64,000 bases of DNA from Olleya sp. Bg11-27. GTDB lineage: Bacteria; Bacteroidota; Bacteroidia; Flavobacteriales; Flavobacteriaceae. Below the pieces are notes generated by a model. That model made no database searches, was not told where the DNA came from, and saw nothing but the letters and a program-made list of their open reading frames with translations. Positions 8,809 to 18,870 of the stretch are shown piece after piece. The translations under genes were made by a program, and so were the position numbers. Position 1 is the stretch's first letter. Each line of letters begins with the position of its first letter. Location: NCBI RefSeq assembly GCF_002831645.1, contig NZ_CP025117.1:1247514-1311513 (forward strand). The letters are read 5' to 3'.

Positions 8809-10239
8809 TTAAAACTCTGCATTTTGAGGTGTTCTAGGGTAAGGTATTACGTCTCTAATATTACCCATTCCTGTTGCAAACATAACTAAACGTTCAAAAC
8901 CAAGACCAAAACCAGAATGAACAGCTGTACCATATTTACGTAAATCTAGGTACCACCATAATTCTTCTTCAGAAATATCTAATACTGCCATTTTTTCTTT
9001 TAGAACATCAAGACGTTCTTCACGTTGTGATCCACCAACAATTTCCCCAATTCCGGGAAATAGAATATCCATGGCTCTAACAGTTTTGCCATCTTCGTTT
9101 AAACGCATATAGAAGGCTTTGATATTTGCGGGATAATCAAATAATATTACTGGGCATTTAAAATGCTTTTCTACTAAAAAACGTTCGTGTTCTGATTGTA
9201 AATCTGCCCCCCATTCTTCAATGATATAATTGAATTTCTTTTTCTTATTAGGTTTAGAATTTCTAAGTATATCGATAGCTTCAGTATAACTTACACGTTT
9301 GAAATTATTTTCAGTGACGAATTTTAATTTTTCAATTAAAGATAATTCACTACGTTCTGCTTGAGGTTTTGTTTTTTCGTCATCCAAAAGACGTTTGTCT
9401 AAAAACTCTAAGTCGTCCGCGTTATGTTCTAAAATATAACTAATTACAGATTTCATAAAGTCTTCTGCTAAGTCCATATTTCCTGCAAGATCCATGAAAG
9501 CAACTTCTGGCTCAATCATCCAAAATTCTGATAAATGACGCGTGGTATTAGAGTTTTCTGCTCTAAATGTTGGTCCAAAAGTATATACTTTACCTAAAGA
9601 CATCGCATAGGTTTCTGCTTCTAGTTGACCAGAAACAGTAAGGTTAGTGTCTTTTCCAAAAAAGTTTTTGGTTTGATCTATGTTCCCCTCTTCTGTTAAA
9701 GGAGGATTTTTTTGATCTAATGTGCTTACACGAAACATTTCTCCTGCTCCTTCTGCATCACTCCCCGTAATAATTGGGGTGTGCATATAGTAGAAACCAT
9801 TATCGTTAAAATATTTATGAACAGCAAAAGACAAGGCAGAGCGTAAACGCATAACAGCACTAAACGTACTTGTTCTTGTGCGTAAATGTGCATTTTCTCT
9901 TAAAAATTCAAAACTGTGCTTTTTTGGTTGAATTGGATACGTTTCTGGATCAGAATCTCCTAAAATTTCAATTTTAGTTACAGTAACTTCTACTGTTTGA
10001 CCTTTACCTTGACTTTCTACTAATTCTCCAGTAATTGAGACTGCAGCTCCTGTAGTGATTCGTTTTAGTAAGTTTTCATCTGTGTTTTCAAAATCAACAA
10101 CACATTGAATATTATGTAATGTAGAACCGTCATTTAGAGCAATAAATCGATTCGCTCTAAAGGTACGTACCCAACCTTTTATTTGTATTTCTTGTAATTT
10201 GGTTTCTTTAAGTAAAGTGGCAACTGTAAATGCTTTCAT
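8809..10239 (-). CDS. asnS: asparaginyl-tRNA synthetase
   Basis: 476 residues, normal length. N-terminal OB-fold anticodon-binding domain (about 1-105, starting with the [12 protein letters not shown] segment), then a class II catalytic core: motif 2 around [20 protein letters not shown] and motif 3 [15 protein letters not shown] near the C-terminus. The motif 2 loop and the short C-terminal end NAEF fit AsnRS rather than AspRS. Charges tRNA-Asn in the cytoplasm. It lies 36 bases downstream of the MMPL transporter gene, so co-transcription is possible; the terminator at 8702 ends the unit. Confidence 0.96.
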   Translation of the reverse strand: MKAFTVATLLKETKLQEIQIKGWVRTFRANRFIALNDGSTLHNIQCVVDFENTDENLLKRITTGAAVSITGELVESQGKGQTVEVTVTKIEILGDSDPETYPIQPKKHSFEFLRENAHLRTRTSTFSAVMRLRSALSFAVHKYFNDNGFYYMHTPIITGSDAEGAGEMFRVSTLDQKNPPLTEEGNIDQTKNFFGKDTNLTVSGQLEAETYAMSLGKVYTFGPTFRAENSNTTRHLSEFWMIEPEVAFMDLAGNMDLAEDFMKSVISYILEHNADDLEFLDKRLLDDEKTKPQAERSELSLIEKLKFVTENNFKRVSYTEAIDILRNSKPNKKKKFNYIIEEWGADLQSEHERFLVEKHFKCPVILFDYPANIKAFYMRLNEDGKTVRAMDILFPGIGEIVGGSQREERLDVLKEKMAVLDISEEELWWYLDLRKYGTAVHSGFGLGFERLVMFATGMGNIRDVIPYPRTPQNAEF

Positions 10240-10275
10240 TTTTAAAAAATTTAATTAAAAATAGAGTGTTTTCTT

Positions 10276-12690
10276 TTATTTTTCTTCGGAAATGGATGCT
10301 GTTTCATCATCATCGTCTTCCCTTGGTATAATGTTAATTGTTGGTTCTTTTAGTACCTCCTTATTGGCAATGCTTCGTTCTAATGATAATAACAATGATG
10401 GTAATAATAATAAGTTAGATAACATAGCAAACAATAGTGTTACAGATACTAATGCTCCAAGAGCAACGGTCCCTCCAAAACTAGAAATTGTAAAGACTGA
10501 AAAACCGAAAAACAGTACTATCGATGTATAAAACATACTAACACCAGTTTCGCGCAAAGCACCATAAACAGATTTTTTAATTCTCCAATTATTTGCTTGT
10601 AGTTCCTGTCTATATTTCGCTAAAAAGTGAATAGTGTCATCTACAGATATACCAAAAGCAATACTAAAGACTAGTATTGTTGAAGGTTTAATTGGGACGC
10701 CTATGTAACCCATAAGTCCTGCAGTAACGACTAGTGGTAATAAGTTAGGGATTAATGAAACGATGATCATCCTAAACGATCTAAACATGTATGCCATGAA
10801 TAGTGAGATCAATATAACTGCTAGAGACAAGGATATAGCTAGATTTTTGACCAAGTACTTTGTTCCTTTTTGAAAGACCAACGCCTTACCTGTCATGGTC
10901 ACATTGTATTGCTTTTTAGGAAAAACATTATCTATTTTGTCTTGTAGATTTTCCTGAATACGCTCCATTTTATCAGTACCAATGTCTTTCATGAATGTGG
11001 TAATCCTAGCATATTGACCAGTACTATCTACAAAATTCGCTAATAAATCAACATTAGAGGTTGAGTTTTTTGCATAGGATAAAATGAAATTATTTTCCAT
11101 GCTAGTCGGCAATTGGTAATATTTTGGATTACCATTATAATAAGCCTGCTTGGAATATTTGACTAAACCGACAACGGAAATTGGTTTTGAAAATTCAGGA
11201 GTTTCGTTTATAAACTCTTCAATTTTATCCATACGCTTTAAAGTTGCTAGCTTCATTACGCCCTGCTTACGCTTGGTGTCAATCATGATTTCTAATGGCA
11301 TAATACCATCAAATTCTTCTTCAAAAAAGCGAATATCTTTAAAAAATTGTGCTTTTTTAGGCATGTCTTCAATTAAACTTCCAGAAATTTTTATTTGGAA
11401 AATTCCTATCAAGCAAACGATTAGTAAAACTAAAGAAGTGATGTAAATTGCAATTCGTTTTTCTTTCACCATACGGACCATCCAATTTACAAAACCACCA
11501 ATCCAACGTTTATTTAGATGTTCTAAATGACGGTCTTTAGGATAAGGTAAAAAGGTATAGACTATTGGGATTATTAGCAAGCATAGTATAAAAATAGCGA
11601 TTATACTTAATGAGGCTACAACTCCAAACTCTTTAAGTAAAGTACTCTCTGTTAAAATAAAAGTAGCAAACCCTGAGGCTGTTGTGACGTTAGTCATTAA
11701 TGTGGCGTTACCTACTTTTGTAATAACACGTTGTAAACTTTTTACTTTGTTGCCATGAGATTTTACTTCATGTTGGTATTTGTTTATTAAAAAGATACAG
11801 TTAGGTATTCCAATTACAATTATTAAAGGTGGAATTAAAGCTGTTAAAACGGTGATTTCGTACCCAAGCATGCCAAGTATTCCTAATGTCCACATAACAC
11901 CGATGCATACCACTATTAACGAGATGAAAGTCGCTCTGAAAGATCTAAAGAATAAGAAGAAAATAAAAGAGGTAATTAGCAATGCTGCAAGTACAAACAG
12001 ATTGATCTCGTCAACTATGTTTTGTGCATTAAGCGTTCTAATATAAGGCATCCCTGATATTCTAACATCTAGACCTTCTTTTTTCTCAAAAGCTTCTATT
12101 TTTTTGATTAGATTATCCATTATAAAGTCCTTTCTAGCAGGAGTATTTACAATGTCCTTTTTCAGGTAAATTGCTGTACGAACTGTTTTAGTTTCTTTAT
12201 TGAATAGAAAATTATCGTAAAATGGATATTGATTAAACAGTTGGTCTTGCAGTTTTTCTATTTCCGCAATTGAGGATATGGAGTCTTTAATAAAAGGTTC
12301 TAGAGTGAATTTTTCGTGAACTTGATCTTTTACTAATTTTTGGAGATCCTTGATTGAAATAACCGTTTCCACTTCTGCCGCTTTTCTAAAGCTGTCAGAA
12401 AGGGCGTTCCAAGCATTTAATTTTTGGACTGTAAAAAGGGTGGTATCCTTAACACCTAGTACCACTAGATTGCCTTCTTCTCCAAATACTTTTAAAAAGT
12501 CGTTGTAAGTGATATTTACTTCGTGATCATCTGGCAGCAAATTAGCTTCGGTATACGTAAAACGCATATACTTCCATTGCGTACTAAATAATATAGTAAT
12601 TATAACTATACCAAGAAGAATAGTTATCTTATTGCGCAGGATTAATCGTGCTACAATATCCCAAAAATTTGCTGAAGATAGTTTAAACAT
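10276..12690 (-). CDS. MMPL/RND-family membrane transporter
   Basis: 804 residues in two homologous halves, each with a first transmembrane helix, a large periplasmic loop, and a cluster of five helices (about 225-375 and 625-770). Sterol-sensing/MMPL-like sequences are present (for example ALIPPLIIVIGIPNCIFLINKY and FSIAFGISVDDTIHFLAKYR; the acidic DD in the latter is the expected proton-relay position). Proton-driven exporters of this family move lipids or hydrophobic compounds; the substrate here is unknown. Located upstream of asnS with 36 bases between. The C-terminal tail is Asp/Glu-rich (REDDDDE). Confidence 0.85.
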   Translation of the reverse strand: MFKLSSANFWDIVARLILRNKITILLGIVIITILFSTQWKYMRFTYTEANLLPDDHEVNITYNDFLKVFGEEGNLVVLGVKDTTLFTVQKLNAWNALSDSFRKAAEVETVISIKDLQKLVKDQVHEKFTLEPFIKDSISSIAEIEKLQDQLFNQYPFYDNFLFNKETKTVRTAIYLKKDIVNTPARKDFIMDNLIKKIEAFEKKEGLDVRISGMPYIRTLNAQNIVDEINLFVLAALLITSFIFFLFFRSFRATFISLIVVCIGVMWTLGILGMLGYEITVLTALIPPLIIVIGIPNCIFLINKYQHEVKSHGNKVKSLQRVITKVGNATLMTNVTTASGFATFILTESTLLKEFGVVASLSIIAIFILCLLIIPIVYTFLPYPKDRHLEHLNKRWIGGFVNWMVRMVKEKRIAIYITSLVLLIVCLIGIFQIKISGSLIEDMPKKAQFFKDIRFFEEEFDGIMPLEIMIDTKRKQGVMKLATLKRMDKIEEFINETPEFSKPISVVGLVKYSKQAYYNGNPKYYQLPTSMENNFILSYAKNSTSNVDLLANFVDSTGQYARITTFMKDIGTDKMERIQENLQDKIDNVFPKKQYNVTMTGKALVFQKGTKYLVKNLAISLSLAVILISLFMAYMFRSFRMIIVSLIPNLLPLVVTAGLMGYIGVPIKPSTILVFSIAFGISVDDTIHFLAKYRQELQANNWRIKKSVYGALRETGVSMFYTSIVLFFGFSVFTISSFGGTVALGALVSVTLLFAMLSNLLLLPSLLLSLERSIANKEVLKEPTINIIPREDDDDETASISEEK

Positions 12691-12709
12691 AATGCTCTAA
12701 AAAACGGAA

Positions 12710-12717
12710 CAAAGGTA
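12710..12717 (-). promoter_or_regulatory. -7 promoter box upstream of the MMPL gene
   Basis: Minus-strand TACCTTTG matches TAnnTTTG about 20 bases before the start codon at 12690. The nearest TTTG (CAAA on the plus strand at 12743) is 25 bases away, slightly outside the usual spacing, hence moderate confidence. Confidence 0.4.
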
Positions 12718-12753
12718 TATAAAACCATTGTATTTACTTAAACAAATTTGGTT

Positions 12754-14046
12754 TTATAATGTAATATTAAAAGTGAATTTTAGAGCGATATTATCTTCTT
12801 CCCTTGGTAAGTGATAAGCGCCATATCGATACGTGGCACTTAGACCGAAGCCAAATATCAATTTATTAATCTCAAATCCACTTTCTGTATAACCGTGTTT
12901 AAGTGTTCCAAAGCTAACATTTTGGTGTCTATCTATGTTATTCATGTTACCGATGGCGTAACGGGAAACAAGTACTAATTGCGGATTAAAGTGTTTTGCG
13001 ATTGCAAAAGGTTTTACGTAATGTTTTAAAACGAGGGTAGAAAATCTATCCGAGAAAAACTCGTTGAAGTACATCGTTTCAAAACTATTGATGCCAGCTA
13101 CAGAAAAACGTTGTAAGATAGTTTCTTTAGTAATATTGTTTGGATACGCGTGATATAAATGGGTTAAAGGCGCATTTCCATGTGTTATACCAGCGGATAA
13201 GGTTCCGATAGTATAAGAATACTTATTATGTTTTATTTTATGAATAGTTCTAAAATCTAATTTCGAAAAATTGAAGTCAGCATTTAAAACATCTTTAAAA
13301 CTTTTAGTGTATTGCAAAGTAAATTTAGGGTAGCCATCAATAACTGTTTTTCCGCCTGCTTCTGATGTCTCAAAGGTTGTGAAAGGATCCCATTGCAGCG
13401 ACATTTTGGCTGTAGTTGTTTCAAACGCACCATAACTCTTTCCATCTAAAAGGAAGTTGTAGTTGTAGGTCGGTCGTATGTTACTAATAGCAAGTTCCGA
13501 TTTTGAATATAAATTTGGAGTTATTTCGTGTTCAATTGAAATAGCAGAAGTAATATGCTTGTGAAATAAGTCAATGTTCAATAGGCGGGGTTCAAAAAAA
13601 GAAAACGAACGACTATCTGTTAAGAAGGCAGAACTACCAGTTTCTTTTAGGTCGTCAATGTAGGATAAGTTAATCCAAGTTTTAGTGTCTTTATTTACTC
13701 TAAACCCGCCACCTATTTTGTATTTGAAGCTGTCGTCTCTAAACCCATAGACTAAATAGGAGTCAATTCTGTATTTTTCAGAAAAGCTTTCATTGGTAAT
13801 ACCGCCTAAGCCCGTTCTGAAACCTTCATATTGATTATATTTAATCAAATAACGCAAGTCAAAGTTCCACAACTTAGTTGGGAAAAAACCATTACCAATT
13901 TGTTTTAAAAGATCTCCTGATTTTGTTGAATCGTTTACTTTTATAGTACTATCTGAATCAGTATTTTGCGCAAAGAGAGTCCCAGCACTAAACATGAGTA
14001 ATAGTACGAGGTAATATTTAAGTTTATTAAAATTAGAGTCCTGCAT
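12754..14046 (-). CDS. outer-membrane barrel protein, DUF5686 C-terminal-like
   Basis: 430 residues. Signal peptide (hydrophobic stretch ending SAGTLFAQ at about 10-26), then a long run of beta strands. Segments such as FNEFFSDRFSTLVLKHY and LVSRYAIGNM resemble the C-terminal barrel of the Bacteroidota DUF5686 family. Full-length DUF5686 proteins usually carry an N-terminal carboxypeptidase-D-regulatory-like domain and exceed 800 residues; this one keeps only the barrel. Its start overlaps the end of the upstream thioredoxin-like gene by 14 bases, so the two are co-translated. Function is unknown. Confidence 0.6.
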   Translation of the reverse strand: MQDSNFNKLKYYLVLLLMFSAGTLFAQNTDSDSTIKVNDSTKSGDLLKQIGNGFFPTKLWNFDLRYLIKYNQYEGFRTGLGGITNESFSEKYRIDSYLVYGFRDDSFKYKIGGGFRVNKDTKTWINLSYIDDLKETGSSAFLTDSRSFSFFEPRLLNIDLFHKHITSAISIEHEITPNLYSKSELAISNIRPTYNYNFLLDGKSYGAFETTTAKMSLQWDPFTTFETSEAGGKTVIDGYPKFTLQYTKSFKDVLNADFNFSKLDFRTIHKIKHNKYSYTIGTLSAGITHGNAPLTHLYHAYPNNITKETILQRFSVAGINSFETMYFNEFFSDRFSTLVLKHYVKPFAIAKHFNPQLVLVSRYAIGNMNNIDRHQNVSFGTLKHGYTESGFEINKLIFGFGLSATYRYGAYHLPREEDNIALKFTFNITL

Positions 14047-14770
14047 TTATAAATGTTGTAAGTACAGGTTCGATATTTGTTCTATAACCAATTTCCTTAG
14101 CAATAATTTCTCCGTTTTTATTAATTACGATTGTGGTAGGGTAGCTTTGTACGCCATACATCATAATAACATCGTTAGCATTTGGTGTAATTGTAAAATC
14201 AAATTTGTTCTTCTTTAAAAATTGCTCAACGGTTTCTTTTTTGTCGGAAGTTATGGCAAAAAATTTCACTTTTTTAGTTTTAAAACTAGACCTCAGTTTA
14301 TTTAATTGTGGCATTTCCATCATACATGGGCCACATGTTGTAAACCAGAAGTTTAGTACTACCACTTGACCTTTAAGATCTGATAATTTAAAAGTGTTTC
14401 CTTCTAAATCTGTAATAATAAAATCTAAAGCTTTTTCTCCTTTTATAAATTCAGATTCTGGGTTTGTCGTAATCGTATTGTTTTTTGACGTGTTGCGTTT
14501 AAAGACTATTGACTTTAGTTTCTGTTCAGCATCGACATAAAAAAAAGGTGTGTAATCTGAGTTTGTCATCAGTTCCACTTGAGACATAGGAAGTCGTTGT
14601 CCTTGGTCACTAAAAAGTAAAACATCGGGAGTAATTGCGAACTCCATAGTTTTAGCGTCTTCATCTGTCAATAGATGCTGGTTTTTTGGAATAAACTTAT
14701 AGTCCTGAGCATGGAGTAGTCCCAAGCAAAAAAAAGCAAAAACAAAACCAATAGATTTTAAAAATTTCAT
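14033..14770 (-). CDS. TlpA-like periplasmic thiol-disulfide protein
   Basis: 245 residues. Signal peptide at 1-22 (FAFFCLGLLHAQ), an unassigned N-terminal region (about 25-105), then a redoxin/TlpA thioredoxin fold (about 112-245) with active site FTTCGPCMMEMP (C146, C149), the glycine-rich DLKGQVVVLNFWF strand and the cis-proline YPTT. Such proteins reduce or isomerise disulfides in the periplasm, often for cytochrome c maturation. It overlaps the downstream barrel gene by 14 bases. The N-terminal extension is not recognised. Confidence 0.82.
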   Translation of the reverse strand: MKFLKSIGFVFAFFCLGLLHAQDYKFIPKNQHLLTDEDAKTMEFAITPDVLLFSDQGQRLPMSQVELMTNSDYTPFFYVDAEQKLKSIVFKRNTSKNNTITTNPESEFIKGEKALDFIITDLEGNTFKLSDLKGQVVVLNFWFTTCGPCMMEMPQLNKLRSSFKTKKVKFFAITSDKKETVEQFLKKNKFDFTITPNANDVIMMYGVQSYPTTIVINKNGEIIAKEIGYRTNIEPVLTTFINAGL

Positions 14771-14831
14771 AATTGAGATTTTAACTTAAATACAAGAACG
14801 TGAAATTTTGGGATAAGTTGTAAAATGAAAA

Positions 14832-14853
14832 AAAGCGACTTAAAAGTCGCTTT
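14832..14853 (-). terminator. rho-independent terminator of frr
   Basis: Ten-bp perfect stem AAAGCGACTT / AAGTCGCTTT (14832-14841, 14844-14853) with a two-base loop. On the minus strand it is followed by seven T. It lies six bases past the frr stop codon. Confidence 0.85.
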
Positions 14854-14858
14854 AAGAA

Positions 14859-15416
14859 TTATACAGTCATTATCTCAGTTTCTTTTGAAGCTAAGGTTTC
14901 TTCAATTTTTTTAACATATTTGTCCGTTAAGGCTTGAACGTCTGCTTCTGCATTTTTTTGAATATCCTCAGAGGCATCTTCTGTCTTTTTAATGTCGTTA
15001 TTGGCTTCTTTACGTGCATTTCTAATACCAACTTTAGCATCTTCAGCCTCAACTTTTGCTTGTTTAGCAAGTTCGCGTCTGCGTTCTTCTGTTAATGGTG
15101 GTACACTTATAATTAGTATGTCCCCATTATTCATTGGGTTAAAACCAAGATTCGCAATCATAATTGCTTTCTCTATAGCTTGCAACATGTTTTTTTCCCA
15201 CGGTTGCACAGTAATTGTACGACCATCTGGTGTGTTGACGTTTGCGACTTGACTAAGTGGAGTCTGTGACCCATAATAATCCACCATTACGCTCCCTAAC
15301 ATTGCAGGGCTTGCTTTTCCGGCTCTAATATTTACAAATTGTTTTTCAAGATGCTTAATGGCTTTTTCCATTGCTTCTTTGGTCGTGTCTACTATAAATG
15401 TAATGTCTTCGTTCAT
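14859..15416 (-). CDS. frr: ribosome recycling factor
   Basis: 185 residues, the canonical length. Contains the family hallmark helix segments (IRAGKASPAMLGSVMVDYYG, PLSQVANVNTPDGRTI, PLTEERRRELAKQAK). With EF-G it splits post-termination ribosomes in the cytoplasm. Last gene of the order rplM-rpsI-rpsB-tsf-pyrH-frr on the minus strand, 69 bases after pyrH. Confidence 0.97.
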   Translation of the reverse strand: MNEDITFIVDTTKEAMEKAIKHLEKQFVNIRAGKASPAMLGSVMVDYYGSQTPLSQVANVNTPDGRTITVQPWEKNMLQAIEKAIMIANLGFNPMNNGDILIISVPPLTEERRRELAKQAKVEAEDAKVGIRNARKEANNDIKKTEDASEDIQKNAEADVQALTDKYVKKIEETLASKETEIMTV

Positions 15417-15485
15417 GGTAATGTAATTTAATATTGAATGACTTTCAAAAAGCGAGCCAATTTTAAACGTAATATAATAATCTAT

Positions 15486-16193
15486 TTATAAACTTACTTG
15501 TGTTCCTATTTTTTCTCCTGTAACAACCTTCATTAAATTACCTTTTGTATTCATATCAAATACAATAATAGGTAAATCGTTTTCTTGACTTAATGTAAAG
15601 GCTGTTGTGTCCATTACTTTTAAACCTTTACGTAATACGTCGTCAAAAGTAATATGGTCAAATTTAATAGCCTTGCTATCTTTTTCTGGATCGGTGTTAT
15701 AAATTCCATCTACTCGTGTTCCTTTTAAAATAACGTCTGCTTGAATTTCGATTGCTCTTAAAACAGCTGCTGAATCGGTTGTAAAGTAAGGATTTCCTGT
15801 TCCTCCACCAAAAATAACGACACGGCCTTTACGTAAATGACTCATCGCTTTTCTACGTATAAAAGGTTCTGCGACTTCGTTTATTTTTATAGCCGTTTGT
15901 AGTCTGGTTTTTATATCAGCATCTTCTAGTGCTTGTTGTAGCGCTAAACCATTGATAACAGTCGCTAACATCCCCATATGATCACCTTGTACACGGTCCA
16001 TACCATTCATGGCACCAGCAACCCCTCTAAAAATGTTTCCTCCACCAATAACTATGGCAACTTCAACACCTTTTTCTGTAACCGCTTTAATTTCTTGAGC
16101 ATATTCAGATAGACGTTCTGGATCTATACCATATTGACGGTTTCCCATTAAGGCTTCACCTGATAATTTTAGGAGTATGCGTTTGTATTTCAT
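15486..16193 (-). CDS. pyrH: UMP kinase (uridylate kinase)
   Basis: 235 residues from the ATG at 16193. An upstream in-frame extension to 16223 exists, but the conserved family start [15 protein letters not shown] favours 16193. Amino-acid kinase fold: KLSGEAL phosphate loop, [23 protein letters not shown] (UMP binding), and [16 protein letters not shown]. It phosphorylates UMP to UDP using ATP in pyrimidine nucleotide synthesis. The tsf-pyrH-frr order is widely conserved in bacteria. Confidence 0.96.
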   Translation of the reverse strand: MKYKRILLKLSGEALMGNRQYGIDPERLSEYAQEIKAVTEKGVEVAIVIGGGNIFRGVAGAMNGMDRVQGDHMGMLATVINGLALQQALEDADIKTRLQTAIKINEVAEPFIRRKAMSHLRKGRVVIFGGGTGNPYFTTDSAAVLRAIEIQADVILKGTRVDGIYNTDPEKDSKAIKFDHITFDDVLRKGLKVMDTTAFTLSQENDLPIIVFDMNTKGNLMKVVTGEKIGTQVSL

Positions 16194-16326
16194 GTGTGTG
16201 TTATATTGTTTTTCGCTAGTCACATGTTGCTTCTGTCTTGTACTTCTCTTGTATAAAAGGAGAGTGCATTATTGAAGTTTCATAAGTGGTTTTGAAAGTT
16301 TAGCAAAGCTAAGTGTTTTTACGCAT

Positions 16327-16365
16327 AAAAAAAACCACTAACTCTAAAAATAGAGCAGTGGTTTT
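16327..16365 (-). terminator. rho-independent terminator of the rpsB-tsf unit
   Basis: Outer stem AAAACCACT / AGTGGTTTT (16331-16339, 16357-16365) with an inner CTCTA/TAGAG stem. Minus-strand transcription leaves nine T just after it. Located 57 bases beyond the tsf stop. Confidence 0.8.
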
Positions 16366-16422
16366 AAATATGTATAATTATTTTTAAATTTTGCGCTTAT
16401 GCGGAAATAAAAAATAGTTAGT

Positions 16423-17382
16423 CTATCCTAAAGATACACGTTTGAAAGCAGTGACATCAACGTTGTTAGACGCTATGTAATCTGAAACTCTAGACTTGTC
16501 ATCTTTAATAAAGTTTTGGTCTAATAAACATTGTTCTTGATCTAATGTTGTGTTATCAGAGATAAAACGTTCCATTTTACCAGGTAAAATTTTGTCCCAG
16601 ATTTGTTCTGGTTTACCTTCAGCTTTTAATTCTGCTTTGGCAGCTTCTTCAGCTTGAGCCATAACTTCAGGAGTTAATTGAGACATAGAGATGTATTGAG
16701 GTACATTTTTTAAAGTTTTACCTAAACGACCTAATTCAATATTGTCTTTTTCAATAACAGCAATTCTTGCTTCCGTTTCTGATGCTACAAATGCAGGATC
16801 AAAATCTTTGTAAGATAAAGAAGAGGCTCCCATAGAAGCGACTTGCATTGCTACATCTTTACCAACAGTTTCGTTTACTGCAGTTAAACCAACTAATGCA
16901 CCAATTTTATTAATGTGAACGTAAGAACCTACATAAGGAGCTTCTAATTTTTCGAATGCATTAATTTCTAATTTTTCACCTACGACACCAGTTTGTTCAA
17001 CTAATTTTTCGGCAACTGTCATACCACCGAAGTCTGCAGCTAAGAAATCTTCTTTGTTATCAAAGTTGATTGCGATATCTGCGAATTGACCAGCTAAAGC
17101 TAAGAAATCTTCGTTTTTACCAACAAAATCAGTTTCGCAACCTAATACGATAGCTACACCAACAGTGTTGTCATCGTTAAGTCTGATTGCAGCAGCACCT
17201 TCAGAAGAATCTCTGTCCGCTCTTTTTTCTGCTACTTTTTGACCTTTTTTACGTAAAACGTCAATTGCTTTGTCAAAATCACCACCTGCTTCAACTAATG
17301 CTTTTTTACAGTCCATCATTCCGGCACCTGTAGTTTTTCTTAGTTCGTTTACTTGTGCTGCTGAAATTTTTACTTCACTCAT
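16423..17382 (-). CDS. tsf: translation elongation factor Ts
   Basis: 319 residues. N-terminal UBA-like domain with LRKTTGAGMMDCKKALVEAGGD, the conserved TDFVGKNEDF motif for EF-Tu contact at about 84-93, and two core domains. Exchanges GDP for GTP on EF-Tu. It follows rpsB by 87 bases, a gap that contains a weak inverted repeat (AAGTCGTTT/AAACGACTT at 17402-17410 and 17438-17446) that may lower read-through between the genes. Confidence 0.97.
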   Translation of the reverse strand: MSEVKISAAQVNELRKTTGAGMMDCKKALVEAGGDFDKAIDVLRKKGQKVAEKRADRDSSEGAAAIRLNDDNTVGVAIVLGCETDFVGKNEDFLALAGQFADIAINFDNKEDFLAADFGGMTVAEKLVEQTGVVGEKLEINAFEKLEAPYVGSYVHINKIGALVGLTAVNETVGKDVAMQVASMGASSLSYKDFDPAFVASETEARIAVIEKDNIELGRLGKTLKNVPQYISMSQLTPEVMAQAEEAAKAELKAEGKPEQIWDKILPGKMERFISDNTTLDQEQCLLDQNFIKDDKSRVSDYIASNNVDVTAFKRVSLG

Positions 17383-17469
17383 AATAAGTATAATTTAAAA
17401 AAAGTCGTTTAATATATTTTCAACAAAGAAAAGAATCAAACGACTTATTTGTGTTTTGAAAATGTTATT

Positions 17470-18261
17470 TTATTCTTCTTCGTCTTTAGCTACTACTGCT
17501 TTTTTAGGTGCTGCTGTTTTTTCTACTTTAACTGCATCTTTACTAGCTTTAGCTGCTTCCTTGTCTGCTTTTTCTGCTTTACGTTCGTTTAATCCTGCAG
17601 TTACAGCATTAGTTACGTGCGTTAAGATTTTGTCAATTGATTTTGAAGCATCATCATTTGCTGGTATTACGTAATCTACTTGACGTGGATCAGAGTTAGT
17701 ATCTACCATTGCAAAAATTGGAATGTTTAATTTTTGAGCTTCTTTAATCGCGATATGCTCACGTTTAATATCAACAACAAATAAAGCACCAGGTAAACGT
17801 GTCATGTCAACGATAGAACCTAAGTTTTTCTCTAACTTAGCTCTTAAACGATCAACTTGTAAACGTTCTTTCTTAGACAACGTTAAAAACGTACCGTCTT
17901 TCTTCATTCTATCAATAGTAGCCATCTTTTTGATTGCTTTACGGATAGTGATAAAGTTAGTTAACATTCCACCAGGCCATCTTTCAGTAATGAAAGGCAT
18001 GTTAATGCTACCTGCTTTTTCTGCTACGATATCTTTTGCTTGCTTTTTTGTTGCAACAAATAAAATTTTACGACCTGAAGCTGCAATTTTTGCTAATGCA
18101 TCTCCAGCTTCTTCCATTTTAGCTGCTGTTTTATATAGATTGATTATATGGATACCGTTACGCTCCATATAAACGTAAGGGGCCATATTTGGATCCCACT
18201 TACGTGTAAGGTGACCAAAGTGTACACCTGCTTCAAGTAATTCTTTTACTTCTACTGCCAT
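17470..18261 (-). CDS. rpsB: 30S ribosomal protein S2
   Basis: 263 residues from the ATG at 18261; a longer in-frame extension to 18294 is unlikely because the family starts MAVEVKELLEAGVHFGH. Conserved S2 segments: RKWDPNMAPYVY, FVATKKQAKD, ERWPGGMLTNF, GALFVVDIKREHIA and the DTNSDPRQVDYVIPANDD stretch. The last 40 or so residues form a Lys/Ala-rich tail common in Bacteroidota S2. Paired with tsf downstream. Confidence 0.97.
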   Translation of the reverse strand: MAVEVKELLEAGVHFGHLTRKWDPNMAPYVYMERNGIHIINLYKTAAKMEEAGDALAKIAASGRKILFVATKKQAKDIVAEKAGSINMPFITERWPGGMLTNFITIRKAIKKMATIDRMKKDGTFLTLSKKERLQVDRLRAKLEKNLGSIVDMTRLPGALFVVDIKREHIAIKEAQKLNIPIFAMVDTNSDPRQVDYVIPANDDASKSIDKILTHVTNAVTAGLNERKAEKADKEAAKASKDAVKVEKTAAPKKAVVAKDEEE

Positions 18262-18483
18262 TTTGTAATAGTTTACGTTCTGTTGAATTAGCAATAATTA
18301 AGTGGTCATTTATAATAAATTCGCCTTAATTATTTAGATGCTAGACTAAATCCTGTGTTTTTATTGTTAAAGACACTAGGACAACAATAACTGTGTTTAT
18401 ACTGATTTTACATCAGTACCTTTTAATTTAATTTGAATATGAGCAAAAATCTGTAAAACAAATTTTGAACATGATTCTGGATA

Positions 18484-18870
18484 TTAACGTTTAGAGAATT
18501 GGAATTTCTTACGCGCTTTTTTCTGTCCGAATTTTTTACGCTCAACCATTCTTGGGTCTCTTGTCATTAATCCTTCAGGTTTCAATACTAATCTGTTTTC
18601 AGGATCGATTTCGCACATTGCACGAGAGATCGCTAAACGGATAGCTTCTGCTTGACCTGTAATACCACCACCAAATACATTTACTTTAATATCAAATACA
18701 CCTTCATTCTCTGTTAAAGCTAATGGTTGGTTTACTTTGTATTGTAACGTTGCAGTATCGAAGTAGTCTTTAATGTCTTTTTTATTGATCGTAATTTCAC
18801 CTTTCCCTTCAGATAGGTATATACGAGCAACTGCGGTCTTACGACGACCAATTTTGTGAATTACTTCCAT
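18484..18870 (-). CDS. rpsI: 30S ribosomal protein S9
   Basis: 128 residues, canonical length. Begins with IGRRKTAVARIYL and ends with the positively charged tail KKFGQKKARKKFQFSKR that reaches the ribosomal P site. Its ATG shares one base with the rplM stop codon (TAATG), giving tight translational coupling with L13. Confidence 0.97.
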   Translation of the reverse strand: MEVIHKIGRRKTAVARIYLSEGKGEITINKKDIKDYFDTATLQYKVNQPLALTENEGVFDIKVNVFGGGITGQAEAIRLAISRAMCEIDPENRLVLKPEGLMTRDPRMVERKKFGQKKARKKFQFSKR

